Assembly: GCA_016711105.1 (NCBI GenBank)
Contig: JADJTO010000002.1
Location: 124,001-188,000, forward strand
Length of the DNA: 64,000 nucleotides
DNA from: Micropruina sp.
GTDB taxonomy: Bacteria; Actinomycetota; Actinomycetes; Propionibacteriales; Propionibacteriaceae
Direction of reading: 5' to 3'
In this document: in pieces, positions 8,807-18,248 of the stretch
Layout of the letters: each line of letters begins with the position of its first letter
Position numbering within the stretch: the stretch's first letter is position 1
Program-made: the position numbers and the translations under genes
The notes under the pieces: model-generated
Databases searched by the model: none
Seen by the model: the letters and a program-made list of their open reading frames with translations, nothing else
What the model was told of the DNA's origin: nothing

Positions 8807-11727
8807 GGCGTCGGCTTCCGGAGGAGTACCGCGACCGGGATGGTGATCCGAGCGGGCAGTTGCCGCAGCCGACCGGCCAGCCGCGCCGCCGTGGCGTCCG
8901 GCGCGGGCGCGTGACTGACGCCGGCGGGCGCTTCCCCCACTTCGAACCCGAACCGCGGGGCGCCGGGCTGTTCGGCGATCACGATCGAGAACTCGCCGGC
9001 CGCGTCGAGCGGCAGGGCGAACCCGAAGAAGCTGACATCAGGATCGAGGGAGCCGCGGAACACCGGCAGGAGTTGTTCGGCGGGCGGCCCAGGCCTGGTG
9101 GCCGAGACGACGGCGTCGGGGAAGCGCCGGATCAGCTCACTCCGCAACAACAGGACGAAGCGCTCCGCCCGCAAGGTGGGCGAACCGAGCCCCCGATCCG
9201 CCCAGGTGGCCAGCGGCGGGATGTCCGGCGGCTCGTCCGGGGCGATCGCGGCGTCCCAGAACTGATCGAAGAAGGTGGCGCTCAGCGGAGAGGGGTACTC
9301 CCGCCAGAGAAGTTCCCGGCCGAACTCGTGGTTCAACCCGACCAGGAAGGCCTCCACGAACCCTCCGTTGGTGCGCAGGGCCAGCGCCGTGTTCGCCGGC
9401 ACCCCCTCCAGCCCGGGCAGCAGCCAGTGTTGGCCGATCTCGGCCAGCGACCGCACCATCGGGGTGTCGAACCGCGGGGCGAAGGCGAGCGTCGGCACCG
9501 GTTCGGGGTTGGTCGGTGGGACGGGGGCTGTCGGCCCGACGGGGGTGGCCAGCAAACCTCCGACCCCGGCGTGGAAGGTTCGCCGCGGTTCGGTGAGCGC
9601 CAGCGCCTCAGCGAACAGGACGCCGACCGCCAGCAATCCAGCCGCACCCCGAGCCGGCGGCGGCGGCGCGAGGAAGCGCGCCAGTTGACGCTCGGCCACC
9701 CGACGGAAGAGTGCCGCGTCGGCGGTGTCCCGCAGCGGCGGACGGGGACGCGGGTCCACCGGATCGACCTCCGGGATCTCCGGCAGGTCGGGTAGCTCGG
9801 GATCCCCCGGACGGCGCCGGGCACGAGCCGCCAGGGGCCCCAGCGTCGGACGAGCGGGACGAGGGCCCAGCACCCCACCACCCAGCACGCCGCCTCCCAG
9901 CACGCCGCCACCCAACGCCGGGCCGCTGAAGACACCGCCGCCTAAGACACCACCGCTCAGTACCCCACCGCCCAGCACGTCGGGCCTGGGGAAGGGCAGC
10001 GGCCCGGCCCCCGGCGTCGGCGTTGGCGCGGGGCCGATCCTGAAGGTTCGGTTCGGCGGGGCGCCGCTGATCGCCTCGGGATTGACCTGAGCCCAGGTGA
10101 TCGCCACCGGCGTCGGCAACGCCGGCCCGACCGCGTCGAAGGTCAGCGGACCCTGCTCGGCAACCAGCACCCGCTCCAGCTGCGACAGCGGCGCCATCCG
10201 ACTCAGCACGTCGATCCTGGCGGTGAGCGCCCCGGCCCGGCTGATCGGGGCGCCCCGGCTGATCCGGCGCACCGCCGGCCCGGTCGCGCGGGTGACCCGG
10301 CGCACGGCGTTGCCGAGAGCGGCGGTGGGCACCAGCGACGCCGCCCACTGCTGGCCGAAGCTGAGCCCAGCACCGGTCGCCGGCAGCCGGGCCAGGCGCG
10401 TCCGCAACGGGGCGAGCACGAACAACCCGGCCTCGGGCGGGAGCGGCTTCACGTGACGCCGATGCAGGCTGTCGGCGATGGCCAGGCCCAACCCGGCCAA
10501 CCCGAGCAGCCGGGTGGCAACCCTCAGATCAGCGGCCTGATCCCAGGCCGCCGCGACCAGGGTCTCCTGCTGACGCTGCACCACCAGGGTGCCCAGCGCG
10601 GCGGCGACCCGCATGGCCGGATCGGTGTTCAACTCCTCATACCAACGGCCCGGCCTCGCCGCTTCCAGCGCCTGCGTCGTCCGGTAGGCCGAGCCGTAGC
10701 GCGGCGGCGCGAGCAGCGGATCTGCCGCGGGGGCCAACTCCGGGGCGTTCAACACCGCCGTGAGCGCACCCGCAAAAAAGCCGGGCAGGCCCGGATTCGA
10801 CCAACGCTGGACGGGCGCATCGAGCGCCAGCAGGGCACCGCCGAGCAGCACCTGGGCATCCTCGGTGCCGGGGAGGCCCAGCCCTGAGGTCGATAGATCC
10901 ACGGCCCGCATGCCGAAGCCATCGGCGACCGGGCGTCCCCTGATCGCCAGCGCCAGGGACTGGAAGTCACCGGCCGGGCCGGTGGCGAACCGCCAGTGGT
11001 GCAGCACCGGGAGTTCCACCGGTCCCATGTCGGCGGCTCGCCGCCAGGCCGGCCCTTCCGCCGCTCCGACCTCCTCACCGAGCCCGGCCCGCCGTCCGGC
11101 CTCGAAGGTGGGCACGACGCAGGCCAGGTATTCGGTCTGCTCGGCCAACAACCGGCCGCTGACCAGCCGGGAAAGACTGCGCCCTGGGTCGCCGGCCAGC
11201 GCCTGGGCCAGGGCCGCATCACCGAGGGCCCCCTCAACAGCAAGTTGAGCGTGTGCCCACGCCCACGAGTCGGTCAGGTCGGGCAACTCGTCCTCGACCC
11301 TTGCGGGTGCTCCGATCCGCAGCACCGGCAGCGCGCCGCGCGACGGCGGGGTCAGCTGCACGCCCGGTCGTTGGCGGACGACGACCAGGCACAGCCAAGG
11401 ACGCAGCTTCCCGGCGGCGGCGGAAGCCGGGGTGAACAGCCACGGCAACGCCGGTTCGTCGAACTCGATCAGGGCCAGGTAGTTGGATTCGAACGTCCGC
11501 GAACCGGGCGCCGGATCGGTCCGAATCACCTGCTGCGGGGCGATCGCCGTGACGTCCCCGGGCCCGAGCAACCGGACCGGCACCGAGGCCTGCCCACCTC
11601 CGTTGAGGGTGACCACAGCGGTTGAGGTGACCTGGCTCGCCGGGTGTCCCCCGGGAGAGTCCGCGGGGAGGGTGAGTGGCCCGCCGCGGCGGACCCAGGG
11701 CAGGAAGAGCAGGCTCGGATCGGTCAC
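8803..11727 (-). CDS. Uncharacterised giant protein (974 residues) with a glycine-rich hinge
   Basis: The function is unknown. The start overlaps the upstream gene's stop by four bases, as elsewhere in this operon. The N-terminal region has LPWLFTPA and RPWLCLVVV between residues 90 and 120. The middle carries a tandem glycine-rich linker (GGGVL units, about residues 580-620) flanked by proline-rich sequence, which divides the protein into a ~560-residue N-terminal block and a ~340-residue C-terminal block. The C-terminal block includes GFALPLDAAGEFSI and ends in a VGEAPAGVSHAP segment. No signal peptide, membrane helix or enzymatic motif is seen. It is probably a structural or scaffold subunit of the same assembly as its neighbours (inference). 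Confidence 0.8.
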   Translation of the reverse strand: MTDPSLLFLPWVRRGGPLTLPADSPGGHPASQVTSTAVVTLNGGGQASVPVRLLGPGDVTAIAPQQVIRTDPAPGSRTFESNYLALIEFDEPALPWLFTPASAAAGKLRPWLCLVVVRQRPGVQLTPPSRGALPVLRIGAPARVEDELPDLTDSWAWAHAQLAVEGALGDAALAQALAGDPGRSLSRLVSGRLLAEQTEYLACVVPTFEAGRRAGLGEEVGAAEGPAWRRAADMGPVELPVLHHWRFATGPAGDFQSLALAIRGRPVADGFGMRAVDLSTSGLGLPGTEDAQVLLGGALLALDAPVQRWSNPGLPGFFAGALTAVLNAPELAPAADPLLAPPRYGSAYRTTQALEAARPGRWYEELNTDPAMRVAAALGTLVVQRQQETLVAAAWDQAADLRVATRLLGLAGLGLAIADSLHRRHVKPLPPEAGLFVLAPLRTRLARLPATGAGLSFGQQWAASLVPTAALGNAVRRVTRATGPAVRRISRGAPISRAGALTARIDVLSRMAPLSQLERVLVAEQGPLTFDAVGPALPTPVAITWAQVNPEAISGAPPNRTFRIGPAPTPTPGAGPLPFPRPDVLGGGVLSGGVLGGGVFSGPALGGGVLGGGVLGGGVLGPRPARPTLGPLAARARRRPGDPELPDLPEIPEVDPVDPRPRPPLRDTADAALFRRVAERQLARFLAPPPPARGAAGLLAVGVLFAEALALTEPRRTFHAGVGGLLATPVGPTAPVPPTNPEPVPTLAFAPRFDTPMVRSLAEIGQHWLLPGLEGVPANTALALRTNGGFVEAFLVGLNHEFGRELLWREYPSPLSATFFDQFWDAAIAPDEPPDIPPLATWADRGLGSPTLRAERFVLLLRSELIRRFPDAVVSATRPGPPAEQLLPVFRGSLDPDVSFFGFALPLDAAGEFSIVIAEQPGAPRFGFEVGEAPAGVSHAPAPDATAARLAGRLRQLPARITIPVAVLLRKPTP
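9862..9990 (-). repeat. Short tandem repeat coding for GGGVL units
   Basis: On the plus strand, units close to CACCCAGCACGCCGC recur with variation and encode a run of GGGVL/SGGVL on the minus strand. The array lies in frame inside the 974-residue protein, between two apparently folded halves, and would act as a flexible linker. Copy number is likely to vary between strains and to be hard to assemble. Confidence 0.75.
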
Positions 11728-14700
11728 AGCAGCCTCCCTTTGAGCGCCAAGCGGGGAGCGTCGGGGCGTTCCACACCGTGATAGCGCTGGCCGGACGCGG
11801 TGCGGGTCGCAGCCCGAGCCGCGGCGCTCATCCGCAGTCCGAGCAGGACGTGCCGTGGCTCGGCCGGCCGCGGCTGCGGTTGCACCACCGGCACGCCGTC
11901 CGGGCCGATGAGGATCTCGGTGTAGGCGAACGGTGCCGAGATCCCGGCGGCGGCGTCCGAGACGTAGCGGTCGTTGCCGAAGCTCACCCCCGCGTCGCGC
12001 ACCACCATGCCTGGGGCGGTCAGCTTCTCGGCGTCCGACATCTCGAAGAACTGGCTGTCCGGGAACTCGTCACTCACCGGCGTCACCACGGCCGGGGCGG
12101 CGCCGATGCTGGCGGCCGTGATCGCGAACCGCCGGGCACCGCGGGGCACGAAGGCCCCGACCCGGTCGATTTCCCGCTCCGTGTTCAGCGGGACCAAGCC
12201 CTGTTGCACCACCAATCGGCCGAGGGGGTGCAGCAGCAGCCCCTCCCGCCGAGGGTTGCTACGCACCCCCACGATCTGGGCCACCGCCGGCGGCAGGTCG
12301 GTCCGCCAGCTCGTTGCATCGGCCAGACGAGCGAGCAGTTCGGACTCGACGTCGACGGTCTCGGTGGTGATCTCCCCCGACCCGCCGATCAGGGTCTTGT
12401 CGAACGAGACGGTGTAGTCCCACCAGAGGATGCCGAAGGTCGCTTTACCGGCCACCCGCAGCGGGATCGGACCCTCCAGGGTGCCGCGGACGTCCACCTT
12501 GAACAGGTTGCGGCTGCCGCGCTTGAGCTGCACGCCCGCCTTGAAGTCGGCGATGAAGTGCGGTGGCCAGAACTGGACGAGCACGTCGAAGCCGACATAG
12601 CCCTCGATGCTGAAGCCATAGGCGGCCGCGTAGAGGTAGGCGCTGGCCCCGAACTGCAGGGTGTTGGGCGTGATCGCCAGGTAGGCCTCGATGATCAGCT
12701 TGGGGTTGTCGCCGCTGGTCAACGCCACGGTGACCCGCGGCAGGACGGGGAAGCCGGCCGGCGGGGTGAAGCGCGGGTTGAAGCCGCCGATGGCCAGCGC
12801 GAAGCCCTGCCCGGGAGCGCGTCGGAAGGCCGCCGCACCGGTGAGCACGAACCGACCGAAGAGTTTGGAGTCATAGAGGACGGCATCCAGCGCCGACACT
12901 CCCGTGTCCAGGTCGAACACCCCGACGACGTCCAGGTTGAGCGTCAGCAAGGGCTTGTCGTCCTGGGGCAGCACCGAGGAAACCCTGCCCAGCACGAGTA
13001 GCCGGCTGGAGTCGGTGTTGCTGTCCCGCTCCAGCAGCAACGCCAGGTCGGCGCGCAGCACCGGGTGGGCGCTGCCGAAGCTGAGCTTCACCAGGATCCC
13101 CAGAATGTGGCTCCCCTTGCGCGGCGGGAAGAACGTCCGCAGCGAGGAGACCAACTCGGGCAGGTGTTTCAGCGGGTCGGCCGGGAACAGCAGATGCTTG
13201 AGCTGACCGGACGGCAGCGCGGCCCGGACGGCGTCCACGTCGAGGGTGCGGTCGGCGGCATACAGCAGCCCGAAGCCGTCGAAGGTGACGAAACCGGCGT
13301 CGAGGCCGAGGTGCTCGACCGTCCCGATCAGGATGAAGGACGTCTCGTCGTTGCCCTCGCGGTCTTTGGTGGAGACCAATCCGAGGCAGGTCAGGGTGAT
13401 CCGCTTGCCGACCCGCAGCACCAGCGCCCCGAAGTAGTCGCCGGTGGCCGGATCGTGGTGGATCGCGCCACCCCCGCTGACCGGGCCGGTCTGCACGTCC
13501 AACGCGATCCCGGTGGGCCGGGTGGCGTCCACGTGCGCGTCGATCACCCGCAGGTTGCGCTCGGCCTCGGGCGTGATCGTGTCCACCGCGGCCATCAGCC
13601 CGAGCCGGTCGACCCGGACGTAGACCGGGCCGATCTGGGTGCTGAACGACACCAGCGCGCCGGCGGCGACCGCCCAGCCGGTCTCGGGCTCCTCGGCGCG
13701 GCGTCCGGCCAGCCGCAGGACGACCTCGTACGCGTTGATTCCGAGCGTTCCCCCACCGCCGAGCGGGAAGGTGATGTCCAGGTCGCTCGGCCCGGCCGGT
13801 CCGGAGGAGTTGAACGGTGGTTCGGCGCCGGTCGCGTCCTTGGAGCCGGGCGAGTGCACCTCGTCGATGAACCCGAGGTTGGAGTCGTAGCCCAGAGCCA
13901 GCGAGAACGTCTTGCGGTAGGGACGGCCCCCCAACAGCTTGTTCAGGAAGCTGTCTTTGTCGGCGGAGTCGATGACCAGGGCGCAGTGGTCGAGGCGGGC
14001 CAGGATGCGGGCGCCGGTGCCCGAGATGGTGAGCACGAACGCGATCTCGCCGATCTCGACCCTCGTCCCGGTGGACCGCGGCAGGGCGTAGCTGATCCCG
14101 GTTTCGTCGGGGGTGGCCACGTAGCCGATCGACACCGAGGACGTGGCCGCCGACAGGTTGGCCAACACTTCGTCGCCGATCAGCAGAGCAGCCCCGGCGT
14201 CGCTGCGGATGCCGACCCGGAACCGCCAGGTCGGGTCGTCGATCGCTCCCGGGTTCAGCACCTGATCGATGGTCAGGGCGCCGCCCAGAGCGAGGAAGAG
14301 TTGGTGCGGACGGGCGGGCGTACCGACCCGACGCGGGAGATACAGCCAGGTGACCCGCAGTTGCTCGCTGTCGATGCCGCCGTCGCGGCGCAGCCCCAGC
14401 GACACCATCCGGCTGGCCAGCACGTCTGCCGCGGTCGGGCGGACGGGCGAGTCGACGTCCAGCCCGGCGGCGTCCCAGCCGACGATCACGTCGCTCAGCA
14501 CGTTCTCGTCGTCGGGGTCCTTGGTCTGATCGATCACGGCGATCGCCGCCACCAGCCCGCGGATCAGGCCGTCGACAGCCAGCAGCGCGATCTCCCCCTT
14601 GGTGTCCAAGGTGCTGCCGGTAGCGCCCGGGCTGGTGTCGTCCAGGTCGTCCAGGGTTCGCCCGGGATTCCAGACGAACGAGAAGATGGTGCCGAACGCG

Positions 14701-15194
14701 TTCAGGAACCGGCTCTGCCCAAGTTGCTTGAGTCTCACCCCGTCCGGGAACTGCTGCTCGCCGGGGGCCAGTGAGCCGGTGAGTTCGCTGGTGATCGCCA
14801 CCGCCTGCATGATCAGGAACAGCTTGGGCCAGCGGCGCCGGACGTAGGTGCTGGCCAGCAGGTCGAGCACGCTGCTGGCGAAGGTGTCGGCCCGCCCCGG
14901 CCAGTCGCTGCCTCCCCAGGCTTCGATCTGGTCGATGATCGCGCCGATCAGCAGAGCGAGGTTCCCGGCCGCCTCGATGTCGGCCTGAGCGCTTTCGTTG
15001 ACGTCGTTGCGGTAGGCCTTGATCGCGGCCAGGGGCGCGGCCGGCAGGTTCAGCGTGGACGACGCGCCCGGGGGCCCACCGAGGTCGCGCACGATCGCCT
15101 CCCGCGCCCCCTCCTGGCCGAGGAGGTCGGCCACGAAGCCGACGAAGTCGACCACTTCGCCAGCGAGTCGGCGCAGCACCGAGCGGGCGCTCAT
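11724..15194 (-). CDS. Giant protein (1156 residues) with a DUF6603-like C-terminal region
   Basis: The biochemical role is unknown. The start ATG overlaps the upstream stop by four bases. The N-terminal ~130 residues are helical. The long central and C-terminal part is a dense series of beta strands, with aromatic-rich phrases (GYVGFDVLVQFWPPHFIADFKAGV near residues 865-890, FGILWWDYTV near 920). I recall such phrases as typical of the uncharacterised DUF6603 family, which may form extended beta structures resembling a porin-like or lipid-binding scaffold. The domain assignment is from memory and not verified. There is no signal peptide, so export, if any, is not Sec-dependent. It is the largest subunit of the operon, encoded between the metallophosphoesterase and the other giant proteins. 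Confidence 0.75.
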   Translation of the reverse strand: MSARSVLRRLAGEVVDFVGFVADLLGQEGAREAIVRDLGGPPGASSTLNLPAAPLAAIKAYRNDVNESAQADIEAAGNLALLIGAIIDQIEAWGGSDWPGRADTFASSVLDLLASTYVRRRWPKLFLIMQAVAITSELTGSLAPGEQQFPDGVRLKQLGQSRFLNAFGTIFSFVWNPGRTLDDLDDTSPGATGSTLDTKGEIALLAVDGLIRGLVAAIAVIDQTKDPDDENVLSDVIVGWDAAGLDVDSPVRPTAADVLASRMVSLGLRRDGGIDSEQLRVTWLYLPRRVGTPARPHQLFLALGGALTIDQVLNPGAIDDPTWRFRVGIRSDAGAALLIGDEVLANLSAATSSVSIGYVATPDETGISYALPRSTGTRVEIGEIAFVLTISGTGARILARLDHCALVIDSADKDSFLNKLLGGRPYRKTFSLALGYDSNLGFIDEVHSPGSKDATGAEPPFNSSGPAGPSDLDITFPLGGGGTLGINAYEVVLRLAGRRAEEPETGWAVAAGALVSFSTQIGPVYVRVDRLGLMAAVDTITPEAERNLRVIDAHVDATRPTGIALDVQTGPVSGGGAIHHDPATGDYFGALVLRVGKRITLTCLGLVSTKDREGNDETSFILIGTVEHLGLDAGFVTFDGFGLLYAADRTLDVDAVRAALPSGQLKHLLFPADPLKHLPELVSSLRTFFPPRKGSHILGILVKLSFGSAHPVLRADLALLLERDSNTDSSRLLVLGRVSSVLPQDDKPLLTLNLDVVGVFDLDTGVSALDAVLYDSKLFGRFVLTGAAAFRRAPGQGFALAIGGFNPRFTPPAGFPVLPRVTVALTSGDNPKLIIEAYLAITPNTLQFGASAYLYAAAYGFSIEGYVGFDVLVQFWPPHFIADFKAGVQLKRGSRNLFKVDVRGTLEGPIPLRVAGKATFGILWWDYTVSFDKTLIGGSGEITTETVDVESELLARLADATSWRTDLPPAVAQIVGVRSNPRREGLLLHPLGRLVVQQGLVPLNTEREIDRVGAFVPRGARRFAITAASIGAAPAVVTPVSDEFPDSQFFEMSDAEKLTAPGMVVRDAGVSFGNDRYVSDAAAGISAPFAYTEILIGPDGVPVVQPQPRPAEPRHVLLGLRMSAAARAATRTASGQRYHGVERPDAPRLALKGRLL

Positions 15195-18046
15195 GGGCGT
15201 GGTTGGAGGATCGGGACCCGCTCGATCACGTTCTCGCGCAGTTGCTCGGGCGGCGGATCCTCCGCCGGGTTGAGCACCGCACGATGCAGCATGTACGGAC
15301 CCAACACCGGAAGTTGGGTCTCGGGGTCGATCGCCGAAGTGTGCACTTCACCGATCGCGCTGACCACGCCGTCGACGGTCTCGAACCGGCAGATGCCGAA
15401 GTTCGAGCGGAACATCATCTGCCGGGTGTTGCGCATCCGATCCAGCGCGGATTGGTGCCGGGCGGCGACCGTCTGCATGGCCGCGAACGCCGTGGTCGGG
15501 TCGGCCAGTTGGGTCTCGATCAGCGCGTCGTCCACAGGCGTGACCCGGATCGGGCTCGGCCGCTCGGGATCGGGGCGTTCGTCCAGCAGGGGCGTGATCC
15601 GCCAGCGCCACTCCGGCGGACGAGCCGGGTTCAGCCGTGAGGTGTCGGGCCAGCCGTGGGTGGGCAGCAGCACCGGGCTGCGCAGCAGCTTGGCCCGGGT
15701 GCTGGCGACCAGGTCGCTCTCGGTGAGTCCGGCGGGCAGCAGGACGAGGTCAGCCTCGGGCCGACTCCAACCGAGGCGTTCGACGCCGAGATGGGCCCGC
15801 AGCAGTTGCTGCAGCAGCATCGCGCTGGCGTCGAGGGCGCGGAGGTAGACCGGCATCACGTTCTTGAACCCGCTGGAGGTGAACTGGACGAGCCGCGCGG
15901 GCCGCTGCTCAGCGCCGCGCCAATAGCTCATCGCGTTGGAGGCCGCGTTGTGCACATCGCCGGAGAGGAGCACCACTCGTCCGTACTCAGCCAGGCGGGC
16001 CAACAGGTGCTCGTAGCTGATCGCGTCCAGCGCCCAGGTCTCCAGGGCGTCCGGGTTGGTGCCGGGCATCTGCCGCTTGCCCAGAGGCGAGTTCTCGTCG
16101 GCCAGTTCGCTGGCGTCGAGCAGGTCGAACACCCGATAGATCGCCCGCGCGACCACCTCGTCGATCACCGGCGGCCCGATCACCTGGAGCGGGGCGATCA
16201 CGATCAGCACCTCCCGTCCGGCGGGCAACGGCGGGGGCGGCACCTGATCGACCAACGCGGCTGCTGAGACGTTGCCGGGTGGCCCGATCTCGGCGGCGAA
16301 ACTGCGCCGGGTGCGGTTGTCCAGCGCCACCACCCGATGTTTGGGACCGTCAACGCTGAAGTGCCAGGTGATCGGGGGCTTGACCGGCCCGAAGCGCCCG
16401 TCCGGCAGCGGGGGGTTGTCCAGGTCGTGGCCGAACATCCGGCCCAGCGTGGCGAAGGCGTCCGGGTTGGGGCCCCGGGCGGCACCCGGCGGGAACAGCT
16501 CGGCCGCCCGGAGGAGCAGGTCGCCGGGCAGCAAGCCGCCCAACTCCGGACGATCCGGCGTGGTGGCCTGGTCGTACCGGCGCGGGTCGTTGCCCCAGTC
16601 CTGGAAGAGCGCGTAGGCGAGCATCCCGTTGGTCATGATCACTTGACCGAGCACGCTGCCGAGCACCCGCCGTCGCCACAGCGGATTGAGGAAGAAGTCG
16701 TCGGTCAGGTCGTGGTCGTCCATGATCATGTAGGTGGGCACGTTGGCCAGGACGCGCTGCACCTTGGCCAGGCCGAGCAGGAACTCCCGGTGCACCCGGT
16801 GGCTACGCAACCGTGACCGAGCCTCCTTCGCCTTTCTGGCGGTCCGATCGGCTGCTGACTCCTTCTTCCGGGATTCGGCCCGCTTGGCGAGCACTGTGGC
16901 GCTTTCGAACAGATGCTGCGGGATCCGGCTGGGGAAGACGGGCGGGGGGTAGGCGATGTCCTGGTCCTCCCCCGGCGTGTCGAGCCACCGCAGCGGACCG
17001 GCCAGGGGCGGTGCGCCCACCGACGGCCTCAGCTGAGCGCCCGGGATCTCCACCCCCCAGCAGGCGGGCGACCAGACCAACAGGTAGGTGGCCGCGAATT
17101 CGCCGAACGAGATCAGGTGGTTGGTGCCGTCCCCGCTGGTGAACTGGGCGCCGCGGGTGGTCAGGTGCAGCCGTCCGAACTGGACGTCGGCCGTCGCGGC
17201 GGTCTCCCCCAGCACGCTCACCGGGAAGGCGGGGGCTCCCGCGGGCAGGTCACCCTGGGCGGCGTCCGCGGACGTCTCGTCGACGTAGGCGGCATCGGGC
17301 TTCAGCGGATCGGGAGCCACCCCCGTCGACTTCTTCACCTGACCGACCTTGACCCGCTCAACGGCCACCCCGGACGCCGTCCCGATCAACTCGACCCCCA
17401 ATTCGGCGATCCGCAGCATCATCAGCGAGGCGACGTCGTCGGCGTAGATCTGGTCACCGCCGAGGAACAGCTGGTGGATTCTGGCCCGCGGGTCGCCGAC
17501 CCGTTCGGCCAGGTATTCGTCCATCCAGGCCAGGGCGTCGCCGTCGTCGTAGCTGGGGCGGCGGCAGGAGCCGTAGGCGAGTTGGAGGTCGTCCAAGGTG
17601 GTGGGCGGCAGCGCGAAACTGGGCAGCATGCGGTCGTCGTAGCCGAGCGGTCCGGCCCGGACGCCGCTCACGGTGTGCTCACCGAGGAGGCCGAGGCCGG
17701 CCAGGTCGACGGTTGTAGCCCCCGCTTTGATGGAGACGTTGTAGGAGTACAGCCGATCGGACTGAAACACCTTGCCCGAGGCCGGTGGCAGGCGAGCCGA
17801 CACCAACCCCAGGTGCAACTTCTCCCCCAGCCTGACCGTTGCTGAGCCCGGTCGCGGCGGAGGTGAGTTCGGGTCGTGCGGATCGTCGCTGCTGGCGAAC
17901 GCCGGGTTGGTGGTGTTGTGGGCGACCCGACCCTCCCAGACCGTCAGCTTCACCACGGCGGGCTGACTGAGCACGATCTGGACCGCGACCAACCCCGGGT
18001 CCACACGCCGCAGCATCGGGCCCGCAAGGAGCAGCGGTAGGTCCAT
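15191..18046 (-). CDS. PhoD-like metallophosphoesterase (951 residues), first gene of the mystery operon
   Basis: Metal-binding motifs of the PhoD-like phosphatase fold appear in order: YGSCRRP near residue 158, GGDQIYADD near 196, DDHDLTDDFF near 443 and SGDVHNAASN near 694. These are consistent with a calcium/iron-dependent phosphodi- or monoesterase. The protein is about twice the length of ordinary PhoD proteins, with a ~150-residue beta-rich N-terminal extension and a long C-terminal tail. It has no signal peptide or Tat motif, unlike secreted PhoD, so it probably acts in the cytoplasm or within an assembly. It is the only member of the operon with a recognisable catalytic domain. The start ATG at 18044-18046 opens the operon. 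The substrate is unknown. Confidence 0.85.
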   Translation of the reverse strand: MDLPLLLAGPMLRRVDPGLVAVQIVLSQPAVVKLTVWEGRVAHNTTNPAFASSDDPHDPNSPPPRPGSATVRLGEKLHLGLVSARLPPASGKVFQSDRLYSYNVSIKAGATTVDLAGLGLLGEHTVSGVRAGPLGYDDRMLPSFALPPTTLDDLQLAYGSCRRPSYDDGDALAWMDEYLAERVGDPRARIHQLFLGGDQIYADDVASLMMLRIAELGVELIGTASGVAVERVKVGQVKKSTGVAPDPLKPDAAYVDETSADAAQGDLPAGAPAFPVSVLGETAATADVQFGRLHLTTRGAQFTSGDGTNHLISFGEFAATYLLVWSPACWGVEIPGAQLRPSVGAPPLAGPLRWLDTPGEDQDIAYPPPVFPSRIPQHLFESATVLAKRAESRKKESAADRTARKAKEARSRLRSHRVHREFLLGLAKVQRVLANVPTYMIMDDHDLTDDFFLNPLWRRRVLGSVLGQVIMTNGMLAYALFQDWGNDPRRYDQATTPDRPELGGLLPGDLLLRAAELFPPGAARGPNPDAFATLGRMFGHDLDNPPLPDGRFGPVKPPITWHFSVDGPKHRVVALDNRTRRSFAAEIGPPGNVSAAALVDQVPPPPLPAGREVLIVIAPLQVIGPPVIDEVVARAIYRVFDLLDASELADENSPLGKRQMPGTNPDALETWALDAISYEHLLARLAEYGRVVLLSGDVHNAASNAMSYWRGAEQRPARLVQFTSSGFKNVMPVYLRALDASAMLLQQLLRAHLGVERLGWSRPEADLVLLPAGLTESDLVASTRAKLLRSPVLLPTHGWPDTSRLNPARPPEWRWRITPLLDERPDPERPSPIRVTPVDDALIETQLADPTTAFAAMQTVAARHQSALDRMRNTRQMMFRSNFGICRFETVDGVVSAIGEVHTSAIDPETQLPVLGPYMLHRAVLNPAEDPPPEQLRENVIERVPILQPRP

Positions 18047-18248
18047 GGCGCCTGTCTGAGTTGGGGTAGCTTCGGCGGATCGACTTGCCAGTGAGGCTAC
18101 TCCCGGCGACCTCGTCCCGGGTAGGCCGTAGAACTACGCAATGCTGACTGGCTCACCTCGCCCCAGCAGGGTGGGGCGGCTCGCTAGCCTGAGCGCCTGG
18201 AGCGACGCCGGTCGAGCTCTCTGGTCAAGGGAATGTGGGGACGGTTCG
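18047..18248. promoter_or_regulatory. Divergent intergenic region between the mystery operon and the TRIC-type gene
   Basis: These 202 bases separate the starts of two outward-facing transcription units and must hold both promoters. I see no convincing -10/-35 pair, palindrome or riboswitch. This is the only sizeable non-coding gap upstream of the six-gene operon, so its expression is presumably controlled here. Confidence 0.4.

Noticed and set aside
9862..9990. The short repeat array as a CRISPR
   Set aside because: The units are about 15 bases, imperfect, without spacers, and lie in frame within a coding sequence.
13065..14774. A 569-residue plus-strand open frame opposite the 1156-residue gene
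   Set aside because: This is a shadow frame. The composition is arginine/glycine/histidine-rich, with no conserved motifs, and the opposite strand codes for a coherent beta-rich protein with operon overlaps.
2928..18046. The six-gene operon as a contractile injection system or phage tail cluster
   Set aside because: No sheath, tube, baseplate, spike, AAA ATPase or holin/lysin sequence could be recognised, and the phosphoesterase is not a usual part of such systems.
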